This document shows positions 25,782 to 35,300 of a DNA stretch of 64,000 nt, piece after piece. The DNA is from Chelativorans alearensis (lineage in GTDB: Bacteria > Pseudomonadota > Alphaproteobacteria > Rhizobiales > Rhizobiaceae). The position numbers and the translations under genes are program-made. A model generated the notes under the pieces. The model saw nothing but the letters and a program-made list of their open reading frames with translations. It searched no databases and was not told the origin of the DNA. Location of the stretch: the NCBI RefSeq assembly GCF_010993735.1, contig NZ_WQNI01000008.1, positions 170,916 through 234,915 on the forward strand, in the 5' to 3' direction. Positions within the stretch are counted from its first letter, which is position 1. Every line of letters starts with the position of its first letter.

Positions 25782-27035
25782 TCACATTGCGCGCTGAATG
25801 GCCGCAACCAGACGGTCGACGGCCTCTTGGGAGCTCATGTCGCTGTTGAAGTGCTCGGTCACGACATCTAGGAATTCGCCGCGAACCGAACGCGGCACGG
25901 CCATTTCATGGGCCATGCTGGGCACCAGGCTCGCGCTTGCCGTCGCCGCGGTCAGGTCCTCGTGAGACCTCTTCGCGCAGTCGTCGAACTTGTCGAGTGC
26001 AACGTCGATGCGCGCGGGGATCGACCCCTTGGCGAGGTTGAACGTCTCCTGGAAACCCGGCGACATGATCAGGCTCGCCAGAACCTTCTGGCCCTCGACC
26101 CGATCCGCGCCCAAAACCTTGAACATGACGAAGGAGTCGGAGTTGAGGATGAAGGCGTTGCCCGGTGCCGGTGCGCAAAGGAAGTCCTCGCCCGGAACCT
26201 TGCCGGCCGCCAGGAATTCGCCCTTGGCCCAGTCGCCCATGATCTGGAAAGCGGCCTCGCCGTTCATGACCATGGAGGTGGCGAGGTTCCAGTCGCGGCC
26301 GGAGAAGCCCGGATCGACATAACCGCGCAGGGTGCGCATCTGATCGAACACCTTGACCATGGTGTCGCTCTGGAGCGCCTCCATGTCGAGATCGACCAGC
26401 GCCTTCCGGTAGAAGTCGGCGCCACCGAGGCCCAGCGCCACCACCTCGAAGACGGTGGCGTCCTGCCAGGGCTGACCGCCGTGGGCGAGCGGCGTAATGC
26501 CGGCGGCCTTCAGTTTCTCCGCCGTGGCGTTGAATTCATCCCACGTGGTGGGTACGTCGGCATCCACCTTGGCGAGCACCTCCGGATTGGCCCACAGCCA
26601 GTCGACGCGGTGGATGTTGACGGGCGCGGCGACATATTTGCCGTCATATTTCATGATCTCGGCCAGCACCGGCGGCAGCACGCCGTCCCAGTCCTCGGCC
26701 TTCGCTACATCGTCAATGTCGGCGACAGCGCCCTCGTTGGCCCATTCCTGGATGCCGGGGCCCTTGAGCTGCACTGCCGTTGGCGGATTGCCAGCGACCA
26801 CCCGGGCGCGCAGCGCCGTCATGGCGGCGTCGCCTCCGCCACCGGCGATCGGGGAATCGATCCACGTGCCGTCCTGTGCCTCGAAGGATTTTTTCAATTC
26901 GCCGACGGCCTTGGCCTCGCCGCCGGACGTCCACCAGTGCAGCACCTCCACCGTCCCGCCCGCATGCGCGGCTGTAGACGCCATTAACAGCCCGAGCCCG
27001 AAGGCCAGCGCCGTGCCTTTCCTGAATCTCGTCAT
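25782..27035 (-). CDS. Glucose/mannose-type ABC substrate-binding protein
   Basis: This 417-residue periplasmic protein has a Sec signal peptide ending near AAHA-GG. It belongs to family-1 sugar-binding proteins: VEVLHWWTSGGEAKAVGELK at the N-terminus, then PPTAVQLKGPGIQEWANEG and NIHRVDWLWANPEVL. These segments resemble glucose-binding GtsA-type proteins. With a glucokinase gene in the same block, glucose is the likely substrate (inference). AGAGGAAG precedes the ATG. Two FNR-type sites lie upstream. Confidence 0.9.
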   Translation of the reverse strand: MTRFRKGTALAFGLGLLMASTAAHAGGTVEVLHWWTSGGEAKAVGELKKSFEAQDGTWIDSPIAGGGGDAAMTALRARVVAGNPPTAVQLKGPGIQEWANEGAVADIDDVAKAEDWDGVLPPVLAEIMKYDGKYVAAPVNIHRVDWLWANPEVLAKVDADVPTTWDEFNATAEKLKAAGITPLAHGGQPWQDATVFEVVALGLGGADFYRKALVDLDMEALQSDTMVKVFDQMRTLRGYVDPGFSGRDWNLATSMVMNGEAAFQIMGDWAKGEFLAAGKVPGEDFLCAPAPGNAFILNSDSFVMFKVLGADRVEGQKVLASLIMSPGFQETFNLAKGSIPARIDVALDKFDDCAKRSHEDLTAATASASLVPSMAHEMAVPRSVRGEFLDVVTEHFNSDMSSQEAVDRLVAAIQRAM

Positions 27036-27112
27036 CGTGACTTCCTCTCTGTCTCCGCCGAGGTTTACTCGGTCCGGCGAACAACATTTTCGGAGTTGAG
27101 AGGAAACGTGCC

Positions 27113-27126
27113 TTGATCTGAATCAG
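27113..27126 (-). promoter_or_regulatory. FNR/FixK-type box upstream of sugar ABC operon
   Basis: TTGATCTGAATCAG (TTGAT-N4-ATCAG). A class II start near 27078 would give a 43-nt leader to the solute-binding protein gene. Confidence 0.6.
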
Positions 27127-27259
27127 ATGAAAAAAGGCATGGTCCTCGGAGACAGTCGGTCGTCGCCGCCAGCCACCCTTCCTGCCGGGCGCCGCTTCAT
27201 GGAGGCTGTTAGGAACTTTGACTGCTGACGAAGGTAAGGTCGGTTCCACCTGCGAACCA

Positions 27260-27273
27260 TTGACCGTGATCAA
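27260..27273 (+). promoter_or_regulatory. FNR/FixK-type box upstream of acyl-CoA synthetase gene
   Basis: TTGACCGTGATCAA (TTGAC-N4-ATCAA). The predicted class II start near 27308 leaves a 43-nt leader. Confidence 0.65.
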
Positions 27274-27350
27274 GGTCCGCGATTTGTCGCAACCCTAACT
27301 TGCCGGCTCAATGCGCCGGCACCAAGGGCAGTGCGAGGAGAGGCGAGCCC

Positions 27351-30029
27351 ATGACGATCCGCAATCTTGAAAGAGCGGCCCATCCGAAATCCGTTGCGAT
27401 ATTCGGCGCCTCCCGACGCGAAGGCTCGGTCGGCCGCATTCTCATCGAAAACATCATCCAGGGCGGCTTCGAAGGCGCGATCTGGCCGATCAATCCGAAG
27501 TACCGCGAGATCTGCGGTCTTCCCTGCCATGCGCATACGCGCGACCTGCCCGCAGCACCCGACCTCGCCGTGATCGCCACTCCGCCTAGCACCGTTCCCG
27601 GCATCATCAGCGATCTCGGCGAGATGGGCGCACGCGCCGCCGTGGTGATCACTGCAGGGCTTACGCTTGAGAACGGGCTGAGACAGGCCATGCTCGACGC
27701 CGCCAAGCCCCATCTCTTCCGCATCATCGGCCCCAATACGGTGGGCGTGCTCATCCCACCACTGAAACTCAATGCCAGTTTTGCCCATCTCGCAGCGCCT
27801 ACCGGCGGGATAGCGCTGCTTTCGCAATCAGGTGCCATCGCCACCTCGCTGATCGACTGGGCCGCGCAGGAAGGTGTTGGCTTCTCGCAGATCGTCTCGC
27901 TCGGCGACATGGCCGATGTCGATGTGGGGGACTGTCTCGACATGCTGGCGGGCGACGCGCATACGCGCGCGATCTTGCTCTATCTCGAGACGATCCCCAA
28001 TCCGCGCAAGTTCATGTCGGCAGCGCGTGCCGCCGCCCGCGTCAAACCGGTGATCGCCATCAAGTCGGGCAGACACGAACAGGCGGCAAAGGCCGCCGCC
28101 ACCCATACCGGCGCGCTGTCGGGCGCCGACGCGGTGGTGGACGCGGCGCTGCGGCGGGCCGGCATACTGCGCGTGAACGATCTAGGCGAGCTGTTCGACG
28201 CTGCCGAAATCGTGGCACGTTTCCGTCCGCTGTCTCGCGCCCGCGTCGGCATCGTTACCAATGGCGGCGGCGCCGGCGTACTCGCCGTCGACCGGCTCGT
28301 CGATTGCGGCGGCGAGCTTGCCGCCCTTTCCGAAGAGACAATCGAGCGGTTGGACAGGGACTTGCCGGCAAACTGGTCGCGCGCCAATCCCGTCGACATC
28401 ATCGGCGATGCACCCGCCACGCGCTACCGCAACGCTGTCGAAGCGGTGGCCGCCGACACCGCGACGGACGCACTGCTCGTCATCAACTGCCCGACGGGCC
28501 TTGCCTCGCCGGCCGAGGCGGCGGTCGCCGTCTCGCAACTGGCCAAGGACGGCACTCTCGACGGCAAGCCGCTGCTTACCTGCTGGCTCGGCGAGAAGAC
28601 CGCGCGCGAAGGGCGGGACATACTCCAGTCAAGCGGCATCGCGAGTTTCGAAACCCCTGGCGACGCGGCGCTTGCCGTTTCCTATCTCGATCAATGGTCC
28701 CGGGCGCAGGAGGCGCTGACACGCGTGCCGGCAAGCGATGGCGAGGACATCGAGCGCGACCGCGGAAAGGCGCTTGCAATATTCGAACAAGCAGCCGTCG
28801 AGGGCCGGCGCATGCTGACGGAGCCGGAGGCCAAGGCGGTGATCGAAGCCTACGGCATCCCCGTGCCGCAAACGGTCGTGGCGAAGTCACCGGCCGATGT
28901 GCGAAACGCCGCCGTGACACTGCTTGAGACCTCCAGCAAGGTGGTTGTCAAACTGCTCTCGAAGACGCTCAGCCATAAATCCGATGTAGGCGGCGTGACG
29001 CTCGGCATCACAAGCGCGGAAAAGGCACACAAGGCCGCTGCGGCGATCGAACAGAGGCTGCGCGAGAGCGGCCAATGGAGAGAGGACGACGGCTTCGTCG
29101 TGCAGCCGATGGTCGTGCGCAAGCATGCGCATGAGTTGATCCTCGGCATGAGCGGCGACCCGATCTTCGGGCCGGCTGTACTGTTCGGCGCCGGCGGCAC
29201 GGCGGTCGAGGTGGTGGCCGACACTGCGATCGGTCTTCCCCCGCTCGACAGCGTCCTTGCCGGCGATCTGATGGACCGCACGCGCATTGGCAGGCTGCTC
29301 GCCGGCTATCGCGACCGTGCGCCGGCCGACCGGTCGGCGGTCATCCAGGCACTCAACGCACTCTCGCAACTCACCGTCGACTTCCCCTGCGTCGTTTCGA
29401 TGGACATCAACCCGCTGCTCGCCGACAGTGAAGGCGTGATCGCGCTCGACGCGCGCATCGAGATCGAGCCCGCCGCACTCAAGCAGCAGGGGCCGAATCC
29501 AGCGCTCACCATTCGTCCCTACCCGGCCGGCTGGGAGAAGGAGCTTGCGCTTGGCGGGCGGAGATACCGCCTGCGGCCGATCAAGCCGGCGGATGTGGTG
29601 CTCTATCCCGCCTTCCTCGAAAAGGTGTCGCCGGAGGATATCCGGCTGCGCTTCCTGGCGCCACGCAAACATTTTCCCCACGAGATGCTGCTGCGGCTTA
29701 CCCAACTCGACTACGAACGTGAGATGGCCTTCATCGCGCTTTCGGCCGAAGACGGCGCGCTTGCCGGCATCGGGCGGCTGTCGGCCGATCCCGACAAGGA
29801 GGCGGCCGAGTTCGCTCTTCTCGTGCGCACCGACCTTAAGGGCCATGGCCTCGGCTGGGCGCTTCTCAGCCAGCTCGTCGACTACGGGAAAGCCGAGGGC
29901 TTCTCGTGCATTGAAGGGATCGTGCTTGCCGAGAACGAAGGTATGCTGACCATGTGCCGCGAATTCGGCTTTGTCATCCGCCTCCATCCGGACGAGCCGG
30001 GCGCCATGCTGGCCACGCTGATGCTGTAG
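27351..30029 (+). CDS. ADP-forming acyl-CoA synthetase fused to GNAT acetyltransferase
   Basis: The 892-residue protein has, in order, a CoA-binding Rossmann domain (about 1-130, SVAIFGASRREGSVGR), a succinyl-CoA-ligase-like domain (about 140-300, LLSQSGAIATS and THTGALSGADAV), a second ligase domain, an ATP-grasp domain (about 480-700, KVVVKLLSKTLSHKSDVGGV) and a C-terminal GNAT domain (about 720-890, LRPIKPADVVLYPAFLEKVS). This is the architecture of protein acetyltransferase Pat/PatZ and of related acetate-CoA ligases. It may make or use acetyl-CoA, or acetylate enzymes such as Acs. ATG 27351 follows GGAG and gives the family start. Confidence 0.9.
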   Translation: MTIRNLERAAHPKSVAIFGASRREGSVGRILIENIIQGGFEGAIWPINPKYREICGLPCHAHTRDLPAAPDLAVIATPPSTVPGIISDLGEMGARAAVVITAGLTLENGLRQAMLDAAKPHLFRIIGPNTVGVLIPPLKLNASFAHLAAPTGGIALLSQSGAIATSLIDWAAQEGVGFSQIVSLGDMADVDVGDCLDMLAGDAHTRAILLYLETIPNPRKFMSAARAAARVKPVIAIKSGRHEQAAKAAATHTGALSGADAVVDAALRRAGILRVNDLGELFDAAEIVARFRPLSRARVGIVTNGGGAGVLAVDRLVDCGGELAALSEETIERLDRDLPANWSRANPVDIIGDAPATRYRNAVEAVAADTATDALLVINCPTGLASPAEAAVAVSQLAKDGTLDGKPLLTCWLGEKTAREGRDILQSSGIASFETPGDAALAVSYLDQWSRAQEALTRVPASDGEDIERDRGKALAIFEQAAVEGRRMLTEPEAKAVIEAYGIPVPQTVVAKSPADVRNAAVTLLETSSKVVVKLLSKTLSHKSDVGGVTLGITSAEKAHKAAAAIEQRLRESGQWREDDGFVVQPMVVRKHAHELILGMSGDPIFGPAVLFGAGGTAVEVVADTAIGLPPLDSVLAGDLMDRTRIGRLLAGYRDRAPADRSAVIQALNALSQLTVDFPCVVSMDINPLLADSEGVIALDARIEIEPAALKQQGPNPALTIRPYPAGWEKELALGGRRYRLRPIKPADVVLYPAFLEKVSPEDIRLRFLAPRKHFPHEMLLRLTQLDYEREMAFIALSAEDGALAGIGRLSADPDKEAAEFALLVRTDLKGHGLGWALLSQLVDYGKAEGFSCIEGIVLAENEGMLTMCREFGFVIRLHPDEPGAMLATLML

Positions 30030-30046
30030 CGCTTGATCCTCTCCCG

Positions 30047-30060
30047 TTGACCAGGATCAA
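30047..30060 (+). promoter_or_regulatory. FNR/FixK-type box upstream of phasin gene
   Basis: TTGACCAGGATCAA (TTGAC-N4-ATCAA). A class II start near 30095 gives a 59-nt leader to the phasin ATG at 30154. Confidence 0.65.
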
Positions 30061-30153
30061 GTACATCGCGGCAGTGCGGGATATGGTTGATCGCTGTTAG
30101 CTGTGCAGCGCATGAACATACCTGAGCTACCGTACTCAATGAAAGGCGATCCG

Positions 30154-30543
30154 ATGCCCAAGACCGCAAGAGACACGAGTGTAACCGCATTTCCGCAAGT
30201 GCCCGCCTTCGCCCCCTTCGATCTCCAGGCGGCACTTTCGGTAGCCCGCATCCAGGCACAGTCGTTCAAGGCGGCCATGCGCTATCCGATCGAGACGCTC
30301 GTCTTTCTCAAGCATCGCTACGAGCGGGACGTGAAATTAGCGGAAGACCTGGCCAATAGCCTGGAATTCGGGGACACGCTCGATGTCTGTTTCGACTTCT
30401 ACCAGCAGGCGCTGGTCGACTATTCTGCCGAGGCCGGCAAGCTGGCGAAGATCGGCTCGAAACTGGCCTCGGAGGCGAGCGAGGAGATCTGCAAGGAAGC
30501 CGATACGATCACCGACAATATCGCTGCCCAGACTGCCGCATAG
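30154..30543 (+). CDS. Phasin-family protein
   Basis: This 129-residue helical protein resembles phasins, which coat polyhydroxyalkanoate granules. The central helix has the phasin-like pattern AALSVARIQAQSFKAAMRYP, followed by FLKHRYERDVKLAEDLANS and an amphipathic C-terminal helix. ATG 30154 has AAAGG 7-8 nt upstream; the earlier ATG at 30103 lacks one. No PHA synthase lies in the window, so its partner polymer genes are elsewhere or it has another role. Confidence 0.75.
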   Translation: MPKTARDTSVTAFPQVPAFAPFDLQAALSVARIQAQSFKAAMRYPIETLVFLKHRYERDVKLAEDLANSLEFGDTLDVCFDFYQQALVDYSAEAGKLAKIGSKLASEASEEICKEADTITDNIAAQTAA

Positions 30544-30632
30544 ACCGGCAGCCTATGCATTCGCGGGCACAGTCGGTGCTGGATGCGAATAGGGTCTCCG
30601 TCTATCGTCCCGGGAAGAGGAGGAGCGTCGCG

Positions 30633-31076
30633 ATGAGCGAGAATCTGGTCGTATGCAGCGAATGCGGCGGGGTGAACCGCCTGCCCTCTTCCCGCCCGGC
30701 GCTTGAAGCGAAGTGCGGCAAGTGTCAGGCAAGGCTTTTCACCGCGCATCCGCAGGATGCGAGCGGAGAGGTCTTCGAACGCCAGATCACCCGCAGTACC
30801 ATCCCCGTGCTGGTCGATGTATGGGCGCCGTGGTGCGGACCATGCAGGATGATGGCGCCCGCCTATGAGGCAGCCGCGTCCGAGCTGGAGCCGAAGGTGC
30901 GGCTGATCAAGCTCAACTCCGATGTCGAGCAGACGGTGGCGGCAAAGCTCGGAATCCGCAGCATTCCCACGATGATCCTTTTCCACCGTGGACGGGAAGT
31001 GGCCCGCACGGCGGGCGCCATGTCCGCTGCCCAGATCGTGCGCTGGGTGCGCGACCGGCTGCCGCTGGCCGCCTGA
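30633..31076 (+). CDS. trxC: Thioredoxin 2 (zinc-finger thioredoxin)
   Basis: This 147-residue cytosolic disulfide reductase has the N-terminal zinc ribbon with Cys8-x2-Cys11 and Cys28-x2-Cys31, then a thioredoxin fold with the active site WCGPC (Cys68, Cys71), the cis-Pro region SIPT and a C-terminal helix. AGGAGGAG precedes ATG 30633. The MgtC/DUF4010 gene starts 8 nt downstream, so the two may be co-transcribed. Confidence 0.93.
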   Translation: MSENLVVCSECGGVNRLPSSRPALEAKCGKCQARLFTAHPQDASGEVFERQITRSTIPVLVDVWAPWCGPCRMMAPAYEAAASELEPKVRLIKLNSDVEQTVAAKLGIRSIPTMILFHRGREVARTAGAMSAAQIVRWVRDRLPLAA

Positions 31077-31084
31077 CCGGTTCG

Positions 31085-32329
31085 ATGGATCCCCTGATCG
31101 CAAAGCTCGGGCTGGCACTTGCCATCGGCCTTCTGGTCGGGCTGGAACGGGGCTGGCGGGAGCGCGACGCGCCCGATCACAGCCGCACGGCGGGAATCCG
31201 CACTTTCGGGATTTCCGGTCTCCTGGGTGGCGTCTTCGCCGCGTTGTCTGCGGCTTTGGGCTCGAATGCCGTGCTCGTCGCCGGCTTCCTCGGCTTTGCA
31301 CTCATCCTTGCATGGTACAAGTCCCGGGAAGCGATCCACGACGAGGACTACAGCGTCACGAGCGTCGTCGCCGGGCTCGGCGTCTTCGCCCTCGGTGCCC
31401 TCGCGGTTGCAGGCGATTATCGCGCAGCGGCGGCGGGAGGGGCAGCTCTTGCCGGGATCCTTGCCAGCCGTGAGGTGCTGCACGGGCTCTTGAGGCGGCT
31501 CACCTGGATCGAGCTGCGCTCCGCGCTCATCCTTGCGGTCATGACGGCGGTCGTCCTGCCACTCCTGCCCAACAGGACAATCGACCCCTGGGGCGGCCTG
31601 AACCCTTGGGAAATCTGGTTCTTCACCGTCCTCGTCGCAGCCATTTCCTTCCTCGGCTACATCGCCGTACGTCTCTTCGGCGAAGCCCGCGGTCTTCTCG
31701 TGAGCGCGCTGGCCGGCGCGGTTGTTTCCTCGACTGCGGTGACGGTCGCGCTGGCACGGACCTCCAAGAGGACCGACCGCCCGATGCCGCTTGCGGGCGC
31801 CGCCTCGCTTGCGGCGATGGTTTCCATCCTGCGCGTGTCGCTGGTCGTCATCCTGATCGAGCCGCGGGTCTTTCCCGCCATCGCCGCACCGGCGCTGGCG
31901 GCGGCACTGAGCTTCGGCGCCTGCGGCATGCTGCTGCTCAGGAGCGGCGGCAAGATGGGTGACACGCCGGCACGCAATCCGTTCGATCTCGCACCGCTCC
32001 TGCTGTTCGCCCTACTCTTTGCGGTGGTGGCGACCGCAGGTGCAGCGCTCTCTGACGTCTCCGGCGCCAGCGGTCTCGTTGCCACCTCCTCGCTTTCCGG
32101 GGCCCTCGACGTAGACGTGGCCGTGCTCAGCGCGATTCGCCTCGTGGGAGGACCGATCGACGCCACGGTGGCGGGACAGGCGGTGCTCGCGGCCCTGGCA
32201 ACCAATGCCATTGCCCGCCTGGCGCTGGCAGCGGCAGTGGGACCGGTCCGCTTCTCCCTTGCCCTCGCTGGCTTCACGCTCCTGGCGCTGGTGGTGGGTT
32301 TTGGCGTCTATCGCGTCGTACCGGTATAG
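31085..32329 (+). CDS. MgtC/DUF4010 multi-pass membrane protein
   Basis: The 414 residues have an N-terminal MgtC-like segment (LALAIGLLVGLERGWRERDA, with a conserved RTFGISGLLGG) and a C-terminal DUF4010 domain, with about 11-12 hydrophobic helices in all. MgtC relatives are linked to magnesium homeostasis and membrane potential; the DUF4010 function is unknown. It starts 8 nt after trxC and ends 3 nt before the convergent RND gene stop. Confidence 0.85.
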   Translation: MDPLIAKLGLALAIGLLVGLERGWRERDAPDHSRTAGIRTFGISGLLGGVFAALSAALGSNAVLVAGFLGFALILAWYKSREAIHDEDYSVTSVVAGLGVFALGALAVAGDYRAAAAGGAALAGILASREVLHGLLRRLTWIELRSALILAVMTAVVLPLLPNRTIDPWGGLNPWEIWFFTVLVAAISFLGYIAVRLFGEARGLLVSALAGAVVSSTAVTVALARTSKRTDRPMPLAGAASLAAMVSILRVSLVVILIEPRVFPAIAAPALAAALSFGACGMLLLRSGGKMGDTPARNPFDLAPLLLFALLFAVVATAGAALSDVSGASGLVATSSLSGALDVDVAVLSAIRLVGGPIDATVAGQAVLAALATNAIARLALAAAVGPVRFSLALAGFTLLALVVGFGVYRVVPV

Positions 32330-32332
32330 CTT

Positions 32333-35300
32333 TCAAGCCGTCTCCAGAAGCCTCCGGCGGGCAGCCGGGGTATCCTCGGCCGGGTTTTCGTCCTGCGGCT
32401 CGATCTCCCTTTCCCGCCCGCCTCTAAGCGCGACGTAGATCGCTGGGATAACGAGCACGGTGAGCGCGGTGGAGGAGGCGAGGCCGAAGAGGAGCGAGAT
32501 GGCGAGACCCTGGAAGATTGGGTCGGCGAGGATGACGGCAGCACCGATCATGGCGGCGATCGCCGTGAGCAGAATCGGCTTGAAGCGGATGGCACCGGCT
32601 TCCAGGAGCACGTCCACCAGCGGCCGCTCCGGGCTGCGCACGTTGCGGATGAAGTCAACCAGCAGGATCGAGTTGCGCACGATGATGCCGGCGAGCGCGA
32701 TAAAGCCGATCATGGAGGTGGCCGAGAACGGCGCGCCGAACAGCCAGTGCCCCAGCATGATGCCGATGAAGGTGAGCGGGATCGGCGTCAGGATGACGAG
32801 CGGCAGCTTGAAGGAGCCGAACTGGGCGACCACCAGGATGTAGATGCCGAGGATCGCCACCATGAAGGCCGCGCCCATGTCGCGGAAGGTGACCCAGGTC
32901 ACCTCCCATTCGCCGTCCCACAAGAGCGTCGGATGCGACTCGTCGTCCGGCTGGCCGTGCAGCGCGATGACCGGTTTCGGCACCTCGTCCCAGTCGGCCT
33001 CCTCTATTACCTTACCCACGGCCATCATGCCGTAGACCGGCGCTTCGAAATCACCGGCAAGCTCCGCCGTCACCATCTCGGCCGCGCGACCGTTGTGGCG
33101 GAAGATCGGATAGGAGGCGGGCTCGCGGGTGACCGCCACCACGTCGCCGAGCTCGACGATGCCGCGCTCGCCGGGCAGCGCGTTTGCGGGAACCGGCGTA
33201 GCGAGCGCCCGCTCGCCGACGATCCGGTCGCCCTTGGAGAGCGCCACGCGGATGGGGATGGGCGGCCTGCCGCCGCCGCGGTGCGAATAGCCAACGGTCG
33301 AACCGGCATAGAGCCCGCGGATGGCGTCGTAGACATCGGCCTGTTCCACACGATGGTATTCGAGATTGTCCTGATCTATCGCCAGCCGCACGCGCTCGTG
33401 TTGCACGCCGTAGGAATCGTCCACGTCGACGATGAAGGGTACGCTCTCAAACGTCTCGCGCACCTTAGCCGCGACCGCCCGCCGCGTTTCGGGATCGGGT
33501 CCGTAGATCTCGGCGAGCAGCGTGCCCATGACCGGCGGGCCGGGCGGCGGCTCGACCACCTTGAGCACCGTACCGTTCGGTACGGGAAGGCCCGCCAGCC
33601 GCTCGCGTATTTCGAGCGCGATGTCATGGCTTTCCCGGTCGCGCTCGCCTTTCGGAAGCAGATTGACCTGGACGTCGCCCATTTCCGGCGAGGAGCGCAG
33701 ATAGTAGTGCCGCACGAGGCCGTTGAAGTTGAACGGGGCGGCGGTGCCAGCGTAGGTCTGGAAGGAGACGACCTCAGGGATTGACGCCAGCCGCACCGCC
33801 ACCTGCTGCAGCACGCGGTCGGTATCCTCCACCGAGGCACCCTCGGGCAGGTCGGCCACCACTTGCAGCTCCGCCTTGTTGTCGAAGGGAAGTAGCTTGA
33901 CCGTCACGTCCTTCGTATAGAAGAGGCCGAGCGAGGCGAGCGTGGCCATACCGACGAGGACGAGGAAAGCCCAGGCCCTGAGGCGCGACTTCAGGATGGG
34001 CCGGGCAACGGCGACATAGGCTCTGCCCAGGCGCCCTCCGTGGCCGTCGTCATGGCTGTGGCCGGCGACCGGCGCCCGGCCGGCGAGCTTCAGCATCAGC
34101 CAGGGCGTCAGCATAACGGCGACGAAAAAGGAGAAGAGCATCGCGGCCGAGGCATTGGCCGGGATCGGGCTCATATAGGGGCCCATCAGACCGGAAACGA
34201 AGAGCATTGGTAGGAGCGCGGCCACGACGGTGAGTGTCGCAACGATGGTCGGGTTGCCCACCTCGGCCACGGCCAGTGTCGCGTCCAACGCACGCGAGCG
34301 GCCGGTGTTCATGCCCCAGTGCCGGGCGATGTTCTCGATCACCACGATGGCATCGTCCACCAGGATACCGATGGAGAAGATGAGCGCGAAGAGGCTCACG
34401 CGGTTGAGCGTGTAGCCCATCACGTTGGAGGCGAAGAGGGTGAGCAGGATGGTGGTCGGGATCACGACCGCCACAACCAGCGCCTCGCGCCAGCCGATGG
34501 CGAAGGCGACGAGGAGCACGATGGAAACCGTGGCGAGCCCGAGATGGAAGAGAAGCTCATTCGCCTTCTCATTGGCCGTCTCGCCATAGTCGCGCGTGAT
34601 CGTCATCTCCACGTCGTCGGGAACGATCTGCCCGCGCACCTGCTCCAGCCGATGGATGATGGTCTCGGCGATGGTCACCGCGTTGGTGCCGGGCCGCTTG
34701 GCGATGGCAAGCGAGACGGCGGGAAGGCGCTCAAGCCCCCCCTCCGTCTTGCGTACCTCGGTGACGCGGGTCTCGTTCGGCTCGGTGGCAATCACGATGC
34801 TCGCCACGTCGCGCACATAGACGGGCCGGCCGTCGCGAGCGGTAAGGAGCAGGTTTCCGATCTGACCTTGGGTCTGGAGCGTCTGGCCGGCGAGCAGGGT
34901 GCGCTGCTTCCCGTCCTCGCGCACGAGGGCTGCCTGGAAGGAGCGGTTGGCGCCCTCCACCTTGGCCGCAAGCTGCCGCAGCGTGATGCCGTAGAGCGAG
35001 AGCTTTTCCGGGTCCGGCTCGACGCGGATTTCCTCCGGCTGCTCGCCAATGATATAGGTGAGGCCGATGTCGGGAAGCTTGGCCACCTCCACCTGCAATT
35101 CGCGTGCAAGGCGTGTCAGCCCGTTGGCCGTCCAGCGTTCGGCGGCCTCGGGCGTTGGCGTCAGCGTGACGACGACGATGGCGACGTCGTCGATGCCGCG
35201 GCCGACGATCAGCGGCTCAGGGATTCCGTAGGGGATACGGTCCATATTGGCGCGCAGCTTCTCGTGCACGCGCAGGATGGCGGCGTCCGCACTGGTGCCG

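Larger units (their letters stand above)
27036..27350. other. Divergent promoter region, ABC importer / acyl-CoA synthetase
   Basis: About 315 bases without a gene separate the two divergent units. It contains two FNR-type sites, one placed for each unit. Confidence 0.6.
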
